NCBI RefSeq assembly: GCF_031846185.1
Contig: NZ_JAVRIF010000002.1
Location: 530,194-594,193 of the forward strand
From: Thalassotalea_H castellviae
GTDB lineage: Bacteria > Pseudomonadota > Gammaproteobacteria > Enterobacterales > Alteromonadaceae
DNA length: 64,000 nt
Direction: 5' to 3'
The notes below the pieces were generated by a model. That model was not told the origin of the DNA and made no database searches. It saw only the letters and a program-made list of their open reading frames with translations. Positions within the stretch are counted from its first letter, which is position 1, and each line of letters starts with the position of its first letter. The translations under genes were made by a program, and so were the position numbers. Positions 26,479 through 35,392 of the stretch are shown one piece after another.

Positions 26479-27141
26479 ATGGAACTTATACTTTTCGCCA
26501 TGATCAGCCTAATTGTTATTGTTGCTTTATTAGCGAGTCGCTTAAATGATAATAGCTTCCCTTTTCCTTTTGAAAAAAAGCAGGTGGTCTTTACCGCGGC
26601 GGAGAAAAATTTTCAGAATTTAGTTGAGCAAGCTTTAGGGCCAAAATATCGCATCATTAATCGCGTTAAATTATCTGATATGGTCACGATTCGAAATGGC
26701 GTCTCGTCTAAAGCAGGACAAACCGCAACCCATAATGCTGACAATAAATATTTAGATTTTGTTATTTGTGAACGTGACACAATGAAATTATTAGCCGCCA
26801 TTGATTTAGTCGATACCCAAGGTAAAGGCTACAAAGTTAAAAAGGATTGGTTTGTAAGTGGCGCTTTAGAAGCTGCCACCATTCCTCACTTACGTATTAA
26901 AGTAAAAAGTAACTACAGTCTTGATGAAATAAGAGCCTGTATAAACAGTCGTTTACTCGGAAATACGGCTCCTGCCCCTAAAGTTAAAGGGCGTGTTATA
27001 CCTGCACCATTAGTTAAAGCACGCAAAAAAGTAGATAATGAACAACCAGCTACAGGCGTTATTACCTCTGCAGCCGCAGTTGCTCAAGCAAACTTAAACC
27101 GACAAATACCCGCTCCTCAACAAGCAGCATTGCCTCATTAA
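26479..27141 (+). CDS. DUF2726 membrane-anchored protein
   Basis: This roughly 220-residue protein has one N-terminal membrane helix (about 3-19) followed by a DUF2726 domain (about 30-160). The domain includes FTAAEKNFQNLVEQAL, YRIINRVKLSDMV, LDFVICERDTMKLLAAIDL and a late VKSNYSLDEIRACI. The family is related to restriction-endonuclease-like or topoisomerase-associated domains in some proteins, but its role is unknown. The tail is rich in Ala, Pro and Lys. I prefer the second ATG (26479) because CGGAG sits six bases before it; the first (26473) directly abuts that site. A sigma54-type promoter lies upstream. Confidence 0.78.
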   Translation: MELILFAMISLIVIVALLASRLNDNSFPFPFEKKQVVFTAAEKNFQNLVEQALGPKYRIINRVKLSDMVTIRNGVSSKAGQTATHNADNKYLDFVICERDTMKLLAAIDLVDTQGKGYKVKKDWFVSGALEAATIPHLRIKVKSNYSLDEIRACINSRLLGNTAPAPKVKGRVIPAPLVKARKKVDNEQPATGVITSAAAVAQANLNRQIPAPQQAALPH

Positions 27142-27151
27142 CAAAATTTAC

Positions 27152-27190
27152 GGTAACTCAAAGGTTGATCATCAACGCCTTTGAGTTACC
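27152..27190. other. Long perfect hairpin after the DUF2726 gene, no T run
   Basis: GGTAACTCAAAGG (27152-27164) pairs perfectly with CCTTTGAGTTACC (27178-27190), giving 13 base pairs, with a further TTGA/TCAA pair inside. It begins 10 bases after the DUF2726 stop but is followed by CCCGCG rather than Ts. It may protect a 3' end, or be a terminator that works without a U tract. Confidence 0.55.
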
Positions 27191-27326
27191 CCCGCGTTTA
27201 CTCATTCCGAGCAAAAATTTCAACTAGATAGATAAATGTCGGCTTGGATCAATCAAGGGATTCTCCTCTTTCCTAGATTCAGGTTATAATCTCTTTTATC
27301 TAACGACTTAATTTTGAAGAAGAATC

Positions 27327-28037
27327 ATGAAAGCAGGCATTATCGGTGCAATGGAGCCAGAAGTTGCAATTTTAAAAGCACAATTAGTAGATGCAACAAC
27401 CAAACAACTCGGCGGTTATACATTTTATCAAGGAAAATTAGCGGGCAATGACGTCGTGATTGTTCAATCAGGTATTGGAAAAGTTGCTGCTGCTTTAGCA
27501 ACCGCTTTTTTAATTCATGAATTTAACCCTGATTATGTGGTAAATACTGGCTCTGCCGGTGGGTTTGAACAATCGTTGAAAGTTGGAGATATCGTGATCA
27601 GCTCTGAAGTCAGATATCACGATGTTGATGTAACGGCGTTTGGTTATGAAATAGGTCAACTGCCTGCTAACCCTGCTGCGTATATACCTCATCCAATGTT
27701 AGTCGAGGCCGCAAAATCGGGTATTGCACAATTAAATAACATTCAAACACTGATTGGTTTAATCACCACTGGCGATACTTTTATGACTAAAGATGATGAC
27801 ATTGCCAAAGCTCGAAAAAATTTCCCAACCATGGCAGCGGTTGAAATGGAAGGCGCGGCCATTGCCCAAACTTGTCATCAATTAAACACGCCATTTGTCG
27901 TGATTCGTTCGATGTCAGATATAGCAGGCAAAGAATCACCCACGTCATTTGAAGCTTACTTAGAAACAGCTTCGGTAAATTCATCACAGTTAGTGCTGAA
28001 TATGTTAACTAGTTTACAAGATAAGACCTTGTCTTAA
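27327..28037 (+). CDS. mtnN: 5'-methylthioadenosine/S-adenosylhomocysteine nucleosidase MtnN (Pfs)
   Basis: MtnN cleaves methylthioadenosine, S-adenosylhomocysteine and 5'-deoxyadenosine, recycling SAM by-products and feeding methionine salvage and AI-2 formation. The 236-residue protein has the family markers: IIGAMEPEV at the N-terminus with the catalytic-site glutamate, the VNTGSAGGF loop, AAVEMEGAAIAQ, and VVIRSMSDIAG with the catalytic aspartate. AAGAAGAA precedes the ATG. It heads a four-gene cluster with a CbiB/AmpE-like protein, a rhodanese and a TRIC channel, resembling the mtnN-btuF-yadS cluster of enterobacteria. Confidence 0.97.
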   Translation: MKAGIIGAMEPEVAILKAQLVDATTKQLGGYTFYQGKLAGNDVVIVQSGIGKVAAALATAFLIHEFNPDYVVNTGSAGGFEQSLKVGDIVISSEVRYHDVDVTAFGYEIGQLPANPAAYIPHPMLVEAAKSGIAQLNNIQTLIGLITTGDTFMTKDDDIAKARKNFPTMAAVEMEGAAIAQTCHQLNTPFVVIRSMSDIAGKESPTSFEAYLETASVNSSQLVLNMLTSLQDKTLS

Positions 28038-28051
28038 TCTTTGAGTCTTGC

Positions 28052-29029
28052 ATGATTGAAGTTTATGACGCCTTACCTCAAATAGCGCAATATATACTTG
28101 TGTTATTTGGCGTGGTGTTTTGTAAACTGTTGTTCAATATAATATCCCCTTCATTGACGCAACAATCAGCATTTAGTTTTTATCGCTTTTATTGTCAGCA
28201 ACTTGCCGAAAAAGTAAATAAAGATAAAAACAGTGATTCGCAACGAAACATTGCGGGTTTTATTGCCACCGTGATCACCATAACGCCTTTAATTGTTATT
28301 GTTTGGTTATTTGAAGAATTTATTGCTGTGCCAGTAATTTGGCAAGCGTTGCTTTTATTTACTGCATTGGGAAGTTTTAACTTAAATAACCTAGGTAAAA
28401 CCGTAGCCACTCAACTTAACGCACAAGATAAATACCAAGCAAAACAAACTTTATCACCTTGGCTGTCACGTGATGCCGAGCAATTATCACCTATTGGTAT
28501 CAGTAAAGCTTGCATTGAAATGCTGCTTTTGAGAAAAATACAACAACAATTTGCCATCGGCTTTTTCTTTATATTTATAGGACCATTAGCGGCATTAAGC
28601 TTTCGTTTACTGCTAGAAACGCACTACAGTTGGAACTTAAAACATCATCAGTTTCGATTTTTTGGTCGCTTTATCGCTAAAATAACCAACTTATTACAAT
28701 GGTTACCCAGCAGATTGTTTTTCTTGTTATTGATTTTAACGTCGATGAATCAAAATAGTTTATTATTTTGGCGACTTGTTAAACGATCATTTTTCACTAA
28801 TAACAACAGTATTGTTATCGCATATTTAGCTTATATATTGGGAATAAAACTAGGCGGTGTTGCTATGTATAGTAAAAATAAGCTTCGCCGAGAGTCGTTC
28901 AATGATCAAGGACAACAACCACAAGCAAAAGATATTATTGCCACGATAAAACAGCTTAATTTGGTGATGACCTTAGCCATAGGAATATTAATTTCAATCG
29001 TCATTGTTATTGCTATACTCGTAAAATAA
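28052..29029 (+). CDS. CobD/CbiB/AmpE-superfamily membrane protein
   Basis: The 325-residue integral membrane protein has several membrane helices (about 10-30, 68-105, 170-192, 230-250 and 300-323). Its segments LGSFNLNNLGKTV and GISKACIEMLLLRKIQQQFA resemble the CobD/CbiB family, which makes the aminopropanol link of cobalamin, and the related AmpE. No other cobalamin synthesis gene is present. Similar genes follow mtnN in Vibrio and relatives, so position supports membership in this uncharacterised subgroup; a true adenosylcobinamide-phosphate synthase role is doubtful. It starts 14 bases after mtnN. Confidence 0.7.
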   Translation: MIEVYDALPQIAQYILVLFGVVFCKLLFNIISPSLTQQSAFSFYRFYCQQLAEKVNKDKNSDSQRNIAGFIATVITITPLIVIVWLFEEFIAVPVIWQALLLFTALGSFNLNNLGKTVATQLNAQDKYQAKQTLSPWLSRDAEQLSPIGISKACIEMLLLRKIQQQFAIGFFFIFIGPLAALSFRLLLETHYSWNLKHHQFRFFGRFIAKITNLLQWLPSRLFFLLLILTSMNQNSLLFWRLVKRSFFTNNNSIVIAYLAYILGIKLGGVAMYSKNKLRRESFNDQGQQPQAKDIIATIKQLNLVMTLAIGILISIVIVIAILVK

Positions 29030-29059
29030 TCAACTTAAACATGTTTAAGGTTAATGCTA

Positions 29060-29449
29060 ATGAAACTGCAACTCACTTTTATTCTGCTCGCTTGTTTTTC
29101 TCTATTTAGTCATGCTAATAAGATCAGTAACATCTCACAGCAACAATTACTCAGTTTACAACATGCTGCAAAAGCGCCAGAATTTATCGTCCTTGATGTG
29201 CGCAGTAAGGAAGAATTTAACGCGGGTCATATAAAAGGCGCTTTGAATATAAGCCATGACTCTATAGAACAGCATTTAGATAAATTATCGGGTTACCAAG
29301 ATAAAACAGTGGTAGTGCATTGTCGCTCAGGCAGAAGGGCTGAAATTGCTGAAGCAACATTGCAAGCAAACGGTTTTACTCAACTAAAACATTTAACCGG
29401 CGATTATAAAGCGTGGGAAAGTGCTGACTTGCCATTAGTAAAAGAATAA
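29060..29449 (+). CDS. Periplasmic single-domain rhodanese
   Basis: The protein of about 129 residues has a signal peptide (ending SHA, near residue 20) and one rhodanese domain: VLDVRSKEEFNAGHIKGALN, then the active-site loop VVHCRSGRRAEIAEA with the sulfur-accepting cysteine (residue 90 if counted from the ATG at 29054). Rhodaneses transfer sulfane sulfur. The export signal places it in the periplasm. The ATG at 29060 has AAGG at better spacing than the one at 29054. It occupies the place between the CbiB-like gene and yadS where btuF is found in some relatives. Two bases separate it from the next gene. Confidence 0.88.
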   Translation: MKLQLTFILLACFSLFSHANKISNISQQQLLSLQHAAKAPEFIVLDVRSKEEFNAGHIKGALNISHDSIEQHLDKLSGYQDKTVVVHCRSGRRAEIAEATLQANGFTQLKHLTGDYKAWESADLPLVKE

Positions 29450-29451
29450 AA

Positions 29452-30075
29452 ATGTTTGAATTATTGCGCTGGTTAGATTTATTTGGCGTGATCGTATTCG
29501 CTCTTTCTGGCGCATTAATGGCGGGCCGATATAAACTTGACCCGTTTGGTGTTGTTGTTTTGTCGGCTGTCACTGCGGTTGGTGGCGGTACAATACGCGA
29601 TGTTATTTTAGATACCACCGTTTTTTGGGTAGCCGATCCTATTTACTTATTCGTTATCTTAATGACGGCCATATTAACGATATTAATCATACGTCGACCC
29701 AAACGAATTCCTAAACGATTTTTATTGATTGCTGATGCTTTTGGCTTAGCATTATTTGCCGTTTTAGGAACACAAAAATCCTTAAACTTAGGCGCACCAA
29801 TACCAGTCGCTATAGTTATGGGAACCATTACAGGTGTTGCAGGAGGAATGATCAGAGACGTGCTCTGTAATGTGATACCTATGATTTTAAGACAAGAAAT
29901 TTATGCTTTAGCAGCAATGCTAGGTGGCTGTTTATTTGTGGTTTTTCATACGTTTGGTTTATCTGAAAATGTCTCAACGATTTGTGCGATTGTTGGTGCC
30001 TTAAAATTAAGATTAGCGGCAATATATTGGCAAGTATCGTTACCAGCTTTTCATATTTCAGAAAAAGAACAGTAA
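29452..30075 (+). CDS. TRIC/YadS-family (UPF0126) membrane channel
   Basis: The 207-residue protein has two tandem repeats of the UPF0126 unit, each three membrane helices with a glycine-rich GG-IRDV motif. Repeat one contains GALMAGRYKLDPFGVVVLS and VGGGTIRDVILD; repeat two contains LFAVLGTQKSLNLGAP and VAGGMIRDVLCN. Prokaryotic TRIC proteins form trimeric cation channels, but their physiological role is unsettled. It closes the mtnN cluster, as yadS does in E. coli. Confidence 0.9.
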   Translation: MFELLRWLDLFGVIVFALSGALMAGRYKLDPFGVVVLSAVTAVGGGTIRDVILDTTVFWVADPIYLFVILMTAILTILIIRRPKRIPKRFLLIADAFGLALFAVLGTQKSLNLGAPIPVAIVMGTITGVAGGMIRDVLCNVIPMILRQEIYALAAMLGGCLFVVFHTFGLSENVSTICAIVGALKLRLAAIYWQVSLPAFHISEKEQ

Positions 30076-30127
30076 CAAAGAACGAGTCGAATAGAATAAG
30101 TAGGCAGCTAAAAGCGACACAGAAAAA

Positions 30128-30451
30128 TTAGGCTTCAATTCCCCAACCATCGTTATAACCATTAAATTTAGCGGCGATTTGTTCAAGTTGAGCTTCTTGT
30201 GCAACAATAGCATCGTAATCAGGTAACATATTAATGGTACAATCTAAGTCCCAAACATTAGGAATTTCATCAGGATGAATGCTTAATTGCATATCTGGCG
30301 CTTTCTCTTTTAACAATTGAGCCATGGCTTCTGCTTGTTCTTTTTGCTCAAACAATTGAAAAAAGACAACTGGGTGGACAATCGTTAAATCAACACCTGC
30401 TGCCTGCATTTCTGTTAAAACTTGGCCTGTATCATCGTTTGGAAAAGTCAT
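30128..30451 (-). CDS. RraB-like regulator of RNase E
   Basis: The 107-residue protein resembles the ribonuclease E inhibitor RraB: an N-terminal helix, a central KEKAPDMQLSIHPDE segment, a WDLDCTINMLPDYDAI stretch, and the C-terminal AAKFNGYNDGWGIEA, which parallels the family's AEKF...YDGWG signature. It is shorter than E. coli RraB because the long acidic C-terminal tail is absent, so inhibition of RNase E is inferred from family only. The gene is alone and converges on the TRIC gene. Confidence 0.8.
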   Translation of the reverse strand: MTFPNDDTGQVLTEMQAAGVDLTIVHPVVFFQLFEQKEQAEAMAQLLKEKAPDMQLSIHPDEIPNVWDLDCTINMLPDYDAIVAQEAQLEQIAAKFNGYNDGWGIEA

Positions 30452-30517
30452 AAAAAATTACCTAATTAAATTCAGCGCCATTATAAACATCAAAATCAAA
30501 GTATGATAGTTAAGACG

Positions 30518-30967
30518 TTAATTACTTCCTGCAAGTGTGCAAAAATTATCAACACATATGGCTTTATTTACATCACTATGATGTTCACAATGACCAATGA
30601 CGGTTTTGTCTCGCTTTGCTTTTTTTAATTGTGAAGCCCCAATGACATTGACCGCAACCTGACAGCTCAAATCAACAAAATCAATCTCAACAACTCGACA
30701 TTGCTCATTCGAAACACAAGTGAGGTTTTGCGCAACTATCGCTAAATTAACCGATTTTTTTGGCTCATCATTTACAGTGTTAAGCGTTACAATTTCAGTA
30801 GCAGCAATGCTTGAATGATTATTTTCTTGTTGTTGCTTTTTTATTTCAAGCTGACGATTATATGCTTCATGCTGCTTTTCATTTTCATGCAGTAATACCC
30901 CAAAGCCGAAAAGAATAATAAAAAAAATCGACAAAACTAACAATGCGATATATAGCCATTTCATCAT
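30518..30967 (-). CDS. Hypothetical membrane-anchored protein with conserved-looking cysteines
   Basis: I do not recognise this 149-residue protein. It has one N-terminal membrane helix (about 4-27), a charged glutamine-rich linker (about 28-50), and a C-terminal domain, probably periplasmic, with six cysteines (LTCVSNEQCRVV, LSCQVAV, GHCEHH, AICVDNFCTLA), suggestive of disulfides. AAAGGGA lies at good distance before the ATG at 30967. It follows a DUF4136 lipoprotein gene on the same strand by 20 bases and may be co-transcribed with it. Confidence 0.65.
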   Translation of the reverse strand: MMKWLYIALLVLSIFFIILFGFGVLLHENEKQHEAYNRQLEIKKQQQENNHSSIAATEIVTLNTVNDEPKKSVNLAIVAQNLTCVSNEQCRVVEIDFVDLSCQVAVNVIGASQLKKAKRDKTVIGHCEHHSDVNKAICVDNFCTLAGSN

Positions 30968-30987
30968 TTCAATATCCCTTTTAGCGA

Positions 30988-31542
30988 CTATAGTAACGCT
31001 AATGGTACGGTTTTCATCATAATACGAATGGCATGTTGAATTTTATCTTGTACTTCTTGACTATTATCTTTCGGTCTAATTTTTAGTGGATAAACACTAC
31101 GCCAAACGGAGCGCTTGTCTTGCTGATCAACAATATCGAGCACTAAACTACCTGGTAACAATTGCCATGACTTTCTATCTTGAACCGCTAAACCTGAGTG
31201 TAAGCACGGATCGCAATATTTCACTCCTTGGTTATATTTGTTCAAGCCTTGCTTATCTTGTATTAAATGATAACCAATAATGACATCCGCTTTATCATTA
31301 GTCTGATAAAGCAAACCTTTGCTGTCAAAGCTTCGTTCAATTGCAGTTTCAATGTTATTTCGTGTTGCGTAACTGATGTTTTGAGACTCGCCAAACTCTG
31401 AATTTCGAGAATAAGTACTATAAGATTGAATATCAGAAAAGTTAAAGTTACTTTTAAATTTAGCCGTCGCTGGAGGCTGACTTGAACAGCCAAAAAGTAT
31501 CAAAACACTTATAGCAAGAGTCATGGGTATTTGTTTTATCAT
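30988..31542 (-). CDS. DUF4136 lipoprotein
   Basis: The 184-residue protein has a lipoprotein signal peptide with the lipobox ILFGC (Cys19), then a DUF4136 domain: FNFSDIQSYSTYSR at the start, the middle ADVIIGYHL segment, and VLDIVDQQDKRSVWRS before the C-terminal helix. These envelope lipoproteins are widespread and of unknown function. It is followed by the cysteine-rich hypothetical gene and lies just downstream of nosL, but no nos-related role is known. Confidence 0.82.
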   Translation of the reverse strand: MIKQIPMTLAISVLILFGCSSQPPATAKFKSNFNFSDIQSYSTYSRNSEFGESQNISYATRNNIETAIERSFDSKGLLYQTNDKADVIIGYHLIQDKQGLNKYNQGVKYCDPCLHSGLAVQDRKSWQLLPGSLVLDIVDQQDKRSVWRSVYPLKIRPKDNSQEVQDKIQHAIRIMMKTVPLALL

Positions 31543-31633
31543 AAAGAGTTAGCAAACCTAGTAACATTGATGCTATTTAGCCTACCTTAGCCAATAAATA
31601 ATTCAACCATTTCAGTATGAGATAAAAGGGAAC

Positions 31634-32152
31634 TTACATTAATACTGATAAATCAATGTCTTGAAAGCTTAATACCTTACCTCCGTATGCTTTGGCAAAT
31701 TGTTGGGCATCTCGCTGTTTACTAAAGCTTGCGAGGGTTTTCCCCATTGCTCCTGTTTTTTCAGAGCCCGCGACAAACCAAGCGGTTTTAGCGTCGATAA
31801 AATAATTATCATTAGGCGAATCCCACGGAGATTTACTCATATCATGTACATATAAAGTAGTGACATTACGCTTATTCTCCGGATCAAGATAAAAGCTAAA
31901 CATATCGCGGGTTGAGCAAAATTTATGTACTTTTTTTCCTTGTTCTGCGGTCACTCCTTTGCGAAATAACTCTCCTTTTGGCCCAGCAAAGTGGGCAATT
32001 AACATCCCGCATAAATGACATTCATCGGCGGATTCTATCGCTGCAGCTTGATGAATAGTCTGATGGCCATCTTCATGCTTAGAACAAGCGGTCAACAATG
32101 TCACAACAAGCAAACAGCTCATTAATTTTGATAATGATTTCATAGTTTTCAT
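31634..32152 (-). CDS. nosL: NosL, copper-binding lipoprotein for N2O reductase maturation
   Basis: NosL delivers Cu(I) to the NosDFY complex during assembly of the CuZ site of nitrous oxide reductase. The 172-residue protein has a lipobox LLTAC (Cys23) and the metal-binding motif CHLCGM (Cys45, Cys48, Met50). The KVHKFCSTRDMFSFY and YFIDAKTAWFVAGS segments of the family follow. It is the last gene of the nosRZDFYL operon, 16 bases after nosY. Two ATGs near the start (32152 and 32143) are both possible. Confidence 0.94.
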   Translation of the reverse strand: MKTMKSLSKLMSCLLVVTLLTACSKHEDGHQTIHQAAAIESADECHLCGMLIAHFAGPKGELFRKGVTAEQGKKVHKFCSTRDMFSFYLDPENKRNVTTLYVHDMSKSPWDSPNDNYFIDAKTAWFVAGSEKTGAMGKTLASFSKQRDAQQFAKAYGGKVLSFQDIDLSVLM

Positions 32153-32168
32153 TCTTTCTAACTTAAGA

Positions 32169-32987
32169 TTAAAGTGTTTTTTTCATAAAAATAAAATTAG
32201 CACCCGCTAGAGGTAACATCACCCAAGCAAAGAGCACGAAAAATAATTGCCCTTGAGTTAAACTCGACTTAATAGCTATGGCTAGCACGCCATTTACATC
32301 ACTACTGTCAAGGCCCGCTAAATTGACTAATCTGAAAATATCGGATGGACTAAACATCATAATTTGCGTTAATCCTTGCTGACTAACCCCCTGCTCTACT
32401 CCCACAAGTAATGCTAACAAGGCAAGGTCAAACACGAGAGCAAAGAAAAACCAAATCAGTAAGGCAATACCTGCCGCTTTAGATTTTTCATTTACCGCTA
32501 AACTGATAACATAAGCTATGGCAGTAAAGCTTAAGCCAAGTAAAACGGCACTAGCAATAAAGGTACTGAATAAACGAACTACTTCAAGATCCTTCACTTG
32601 TAGGTATAAAATCAGTGCTGAAGCACCAAAACCTAACAAAGTAGCTAAGGCTATAATGCCACCTTGTCCGATAAATTTACCGAGCAATAATTGCGTTTTA
32701 CTCAGCGGATAAGTTAATAATAAAAGTAAGGTGCCGCTTTCCTGCTCACCAACAAAGCTGTCATAACTTAATAACAAGGCAATTAATGGGATCAAAAAAA
32801 CGGCTAAACTTGCCAAGCTCGCAATAGTGGTAGACAGTGAAGTCACCCCTACTTCTCCCGATGCAACGCCGCCAAAATACGTTAAACCTATCGATAAAAC
32901 GGCAAAAACAATGGTAATTGAAATGAGCCAACGGTTTCGTAAACCATCAAAAAATTCTTTCCCTGCAACGGCTAATATCTGATTCAT
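32169..32987 (-). CDS. nosY: NosY, ABC transporter permease of the NosDFY complex
   Basis: NosY is the six-helix membrane subunit of the ABC transporter that energises copper-sulfide assembly of N2O reductase. The 272-residue protein starts with the ILAVAGKEFFDGLRNRW segment characteristic of NosY. Membrane helices follow at about 20-40, 55-75, 105-130, 140-165, 172-195 and 245-265, with the SFVGEQESGTLLLLLTYP motif of ABC-2 type permeases. It starts one base after the nosF stop, and nosL follows. Confidence 0.95.
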   Translation of the reverse strand: MNQILAVAGKEFFDGLRNRWLISITIVFAVLSIGLTYFGGVASGEVGVTSLSTTIASLASLAVFLIPLIALLLSYDSFVGEQESGTLLLLLTYPLSKTQLLLGKFIGQGGIIALATLLGFGASALILYLQVKDLEVVRLFSTFIASAVLLGLSFTAIAYVISLAVNEKSKAAGIALLIWFFFALVFDLALLALLVGVEQGVSQQGLTQIMMFSPSDIFRLVNLAGLDSSDVNGVLAIAIKSSLTQGQLFFVLFAWVMLPLAGANFIFMKKTL

Positions 32988-32988
32988 A

Positions 32989-33942
32989 CTAAGCTCCTGC
33001 GCTTAAATTTTTGACTTTACTACCGCTTTTATTTTGCTGTAAATAATATTGGTAAACCTGTTCTAAGTTGGCTTTATCCACATCAATATCATCAATAGTT
33101 TCAAACGCTAATAAGTAACGTAACATCGCGACTTTATCTTGCTCTGGTACCATTAATACTGAATCGCTGTCACCACTTTCTAGGAATTTCAGTAAATGTG
33201 CGTCTTGTCTAAGAGCGCCATTTAATCCATGAGGTGTTATTTTTATTGGTAAATTCGCTTGTCGACGTAATTCAGCTAATGTGCCAATCGCTAACATATT
33301 TCCTGACGAGAGTATCATTGCTCTATCAATATGTTGTTCAACTCCCGGTAAAACATGAGAGCATAAAATAACGCTTGTACCTTGGCTCTTTAATTGATCA
33401 ACTGTTCGATAAAAATCGGCAGTTGCAATGGGATCTAATCCGACAGTCGGTTCATCAAGCAATAATAATTTAGGTTTACCAATAAATGCTTGAGCTAACC
33501 CTAAGCGTTGTCTCATACCTTTTGAAAAGGTTTTAACCGGCTTTTTCATCGCATGGACAACACCGACTTGCTCTAATAATTCAATCGCATGCTGCTTCGC
33601 CGGTTTAGGATAAAAACCTTTTAATCGAGCAAAATAAGTTAACACTTCTAAGCCGGTTAAATGCTCATAAAAACTGACGTTTTCAGGTAAGTAGCCAATT
33701 TGTTCACGCATGTGCCATGCGGCTTTAGAGTCAGGTGCAACTCCCATGACATTGACTTCACCATGACTTGGCGAAATAACCCCTAAGATCAATTTCATCA
33801 TTGTGGTTTTACCTGCACCATTGTGACCAAACAGACCTAACACTTCACCTTGATTCAATTGCATATCAATCGAATTCAACGCGGTTAATTTTGCATATTG
33901 CTTGCCTACATTTGATAGGCTAATGATTGGAGAAGTTGACAT
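32989..33942 (-). CDS. nosF: NosF, ATPase of the NosDFY complex
   Basis: NosF is the ATP-binding subunit working with NosY and NosD. The 317-residue protein has Walker A GHNGAGKTT (about 39-47), the signature FSKGMRQRLGLAQ, Walker B LLLLDEPTVGLDP and an H-loop CSHVLP. The C-terminal region after about residue 225 is the extra domain of drug/NosF-type ABC ATPases. Its start overlaps the nosD stop by one base, and nosY begins one base after its own stop, so translation of nosDFY is coupled. Confidence 0.95.
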   Translation of the reverse strand: MSTSPIISLSNVGKQYAKLTALNSIDMQLNQGEVLGLFGHNGAGKTTMMKLILGVISPSHGEVNVMGVAPDSKAAWHMREQIGYLPENVSFYEHLTGLEVLTYFARLKGFYPKPAKQHAIELLEQVGVVHAMKKPVKTFSKGMRQRLGLAQAFIGKPKLLLLDEPTVGLDPIATADFYRTVDQLKSQGTSVILCSHVLPGVEQHIDRAMILSSGNMLAIGTLAELRRQANLPIKITPHGLNGALRQDAHLLKFLESGDSDSVLMVPEQDKVAMLRYLLAFETIDDIDVDKANLEQVYQYYLQQNKSGSKVKNLSAGA

Positions 33943-35306
33943 TAATGCACGTCCTTAACATTGAGTTGTACAAGGCTTAATTCAATGTTTGAATTTTCTG
34001 CAGATTGGCTTGCATGAGGGGATTTCATCAGCGGGAAGCTATCTTTGACCCCTGATGGTTTTAAAATAGGAAATTGCCTTTGTACCCACCGTAAAATGAT
34101 CACAGCAGGACTATCCATTAGCATCTTCATTTCTGGATATTGCCACACCAGTTTATCGATACCATCATTAGGCTCAAAAACGACATCACCTATTTTATCG
34201 TTATTCATATCCCACCCTAAGTAGTTACTCCAATAGTTACCAACCCCCTCTTGGCTCCATTCTTGGTTTTTATTGGAAACATATTTCACTTGTGTTGGGT
34301 TATCGATAAAACTATTGGCATACACTTTTGTATGTTCAGATCCTGCAGTTAAATGTATACCGATTTCCGTTGTATCTATCACATTGCCATAAATCGAGTT
34401 ATAGGCAGAATTATAAACAAACAAGCCTTTGCCATCTCGGCCTAATACTTTGTTTTCTGGTTTAGTCCAAACATTTTTAATGTAATTATTACTAATGGTT
34501 GATGACGTAATAAAGTTCATTAAAAAACCATAATCTTCACTATCAAGCGTGCTATTACCATCAACAATTAAATTTCGAGAACTCATTAAGGCATAACCAG
34601 CTCGCGTGTTATAGGCCAAATTGTTAAGCACTTTGTTACTGTGTGAATACATATAATGAATACCGTAACGTAAATCGTGCAGGGTGTTATTTTCCAACAC
34701 ATTGTCTTGGCTGGAAATAATATATAGGCCATCTCGCGTGTGAAAAACTTCGTTATCTCTCACCTCAACATTTTTAACAATAGAAAGTTGAATACCATTA
34801 CCTCGATCTGCTGAACGTAAGGCTAAATTCCCTTCAATTGTATTATTAATTACATGAATTGATTCCCCTTTTTGTAACCAAATACCAAAACCATCGCCTT
34901 TAAGGTAATTGTTTTGGATCACCAGATGACTGGCTTTTTCATCAGAATATATGCCGGAATGTTGTTCGGTTAAATCACTGCCCCAATTTTCAATGGTTAA
35001 ATTTTCAATCGAGATATGAGAATTTTTCAGCAATATCGCGTGACCATCTCCTTGGGCATCTATAATCGCTTTTTGCTGATCGTCAGGGGTAGTTGTTAAA
35101 TGAATAGCCCGATAAATAACAAAATTTCCTCGATATCGACCGGCAGACAATATCAGGGTGTCACCATCATTGGCGTTATCAATCATCTCCTGTAAGTTAT
35201 CACTTGGTAACACCATGACTTCACTTGCGTAAGCTTGATTAATTGATATTGGCATACCACTAAACAGCGCAATAATCAGGAGGAGTTGGGCATATTTACA
35301 TATCAT
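33942..35306 (-). CDS. nosD: NosD, periplasmic copper-site assembly factor
   Basis: NosD is a periplasmic right-handed beta-helix protein that takes copper from NosL and presents it to apo-NosZ. The 454-residue protein has a signal peptide (about 1-27) and many parallel-beta-helix rungs, seen as recurring N-N-(I/L/V) turns such as IENLTIENWGSDL, IHVINNTIEGN and NVLENNTLHDLRYGIHYMYS. The C-terminal GVGNYWSNYLGWD segment is characteristic of NosD. It sits between nosZ and nosF and overlaps nosF by one base. Confidence 0.95.
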   Translation of the reverse strand: MICKYAQLLLIIALFSGMPISINQAYASEVMVLPSDNLQEMIDNANDGDTLILSAGRYRGNFVIYRAIHLTTTPDDQQKAIIDAQGDGHAILLKNSHISIENLTIENWGSDLTEQHSGIYSDEKASHLVIQNNYLKGDGFGIWLQKGESIHVINNTIEGNLALRSADRGNGIQLSIVKNVEVRDNEVFHTRDGLYIISSQDNVLENNTLHDLRYGIHYMYSHSNKVLNNLAYNTRAGYALMSSRNLIVDGNSTLDSEDYGFLMNFITSSTISNNYIKNVWTKPENKVLGRDGKGLFVYNSAYNSIYGNVIDTTEIGIHLTAGSEHTKVYANSFIDNPTQVKYVSNKNQEWSQEGVGNYWSNYLGWDMNNDKIGDVVFEPNDGIDKLVWQYPEMKMLMDSPAVIILRWVQRQFPILKPSGVKDSFPLMKSPHASQSAENSNIELSLVQLNVKDVH

Positions 35307-35392
35307 AAATTTACAGCTCTTCTATCACGTAGAAAAAGCATAACACCGATTAAATGTTATGCTTTTGATCTCAGTTAAGAAACGTGCTGTTT

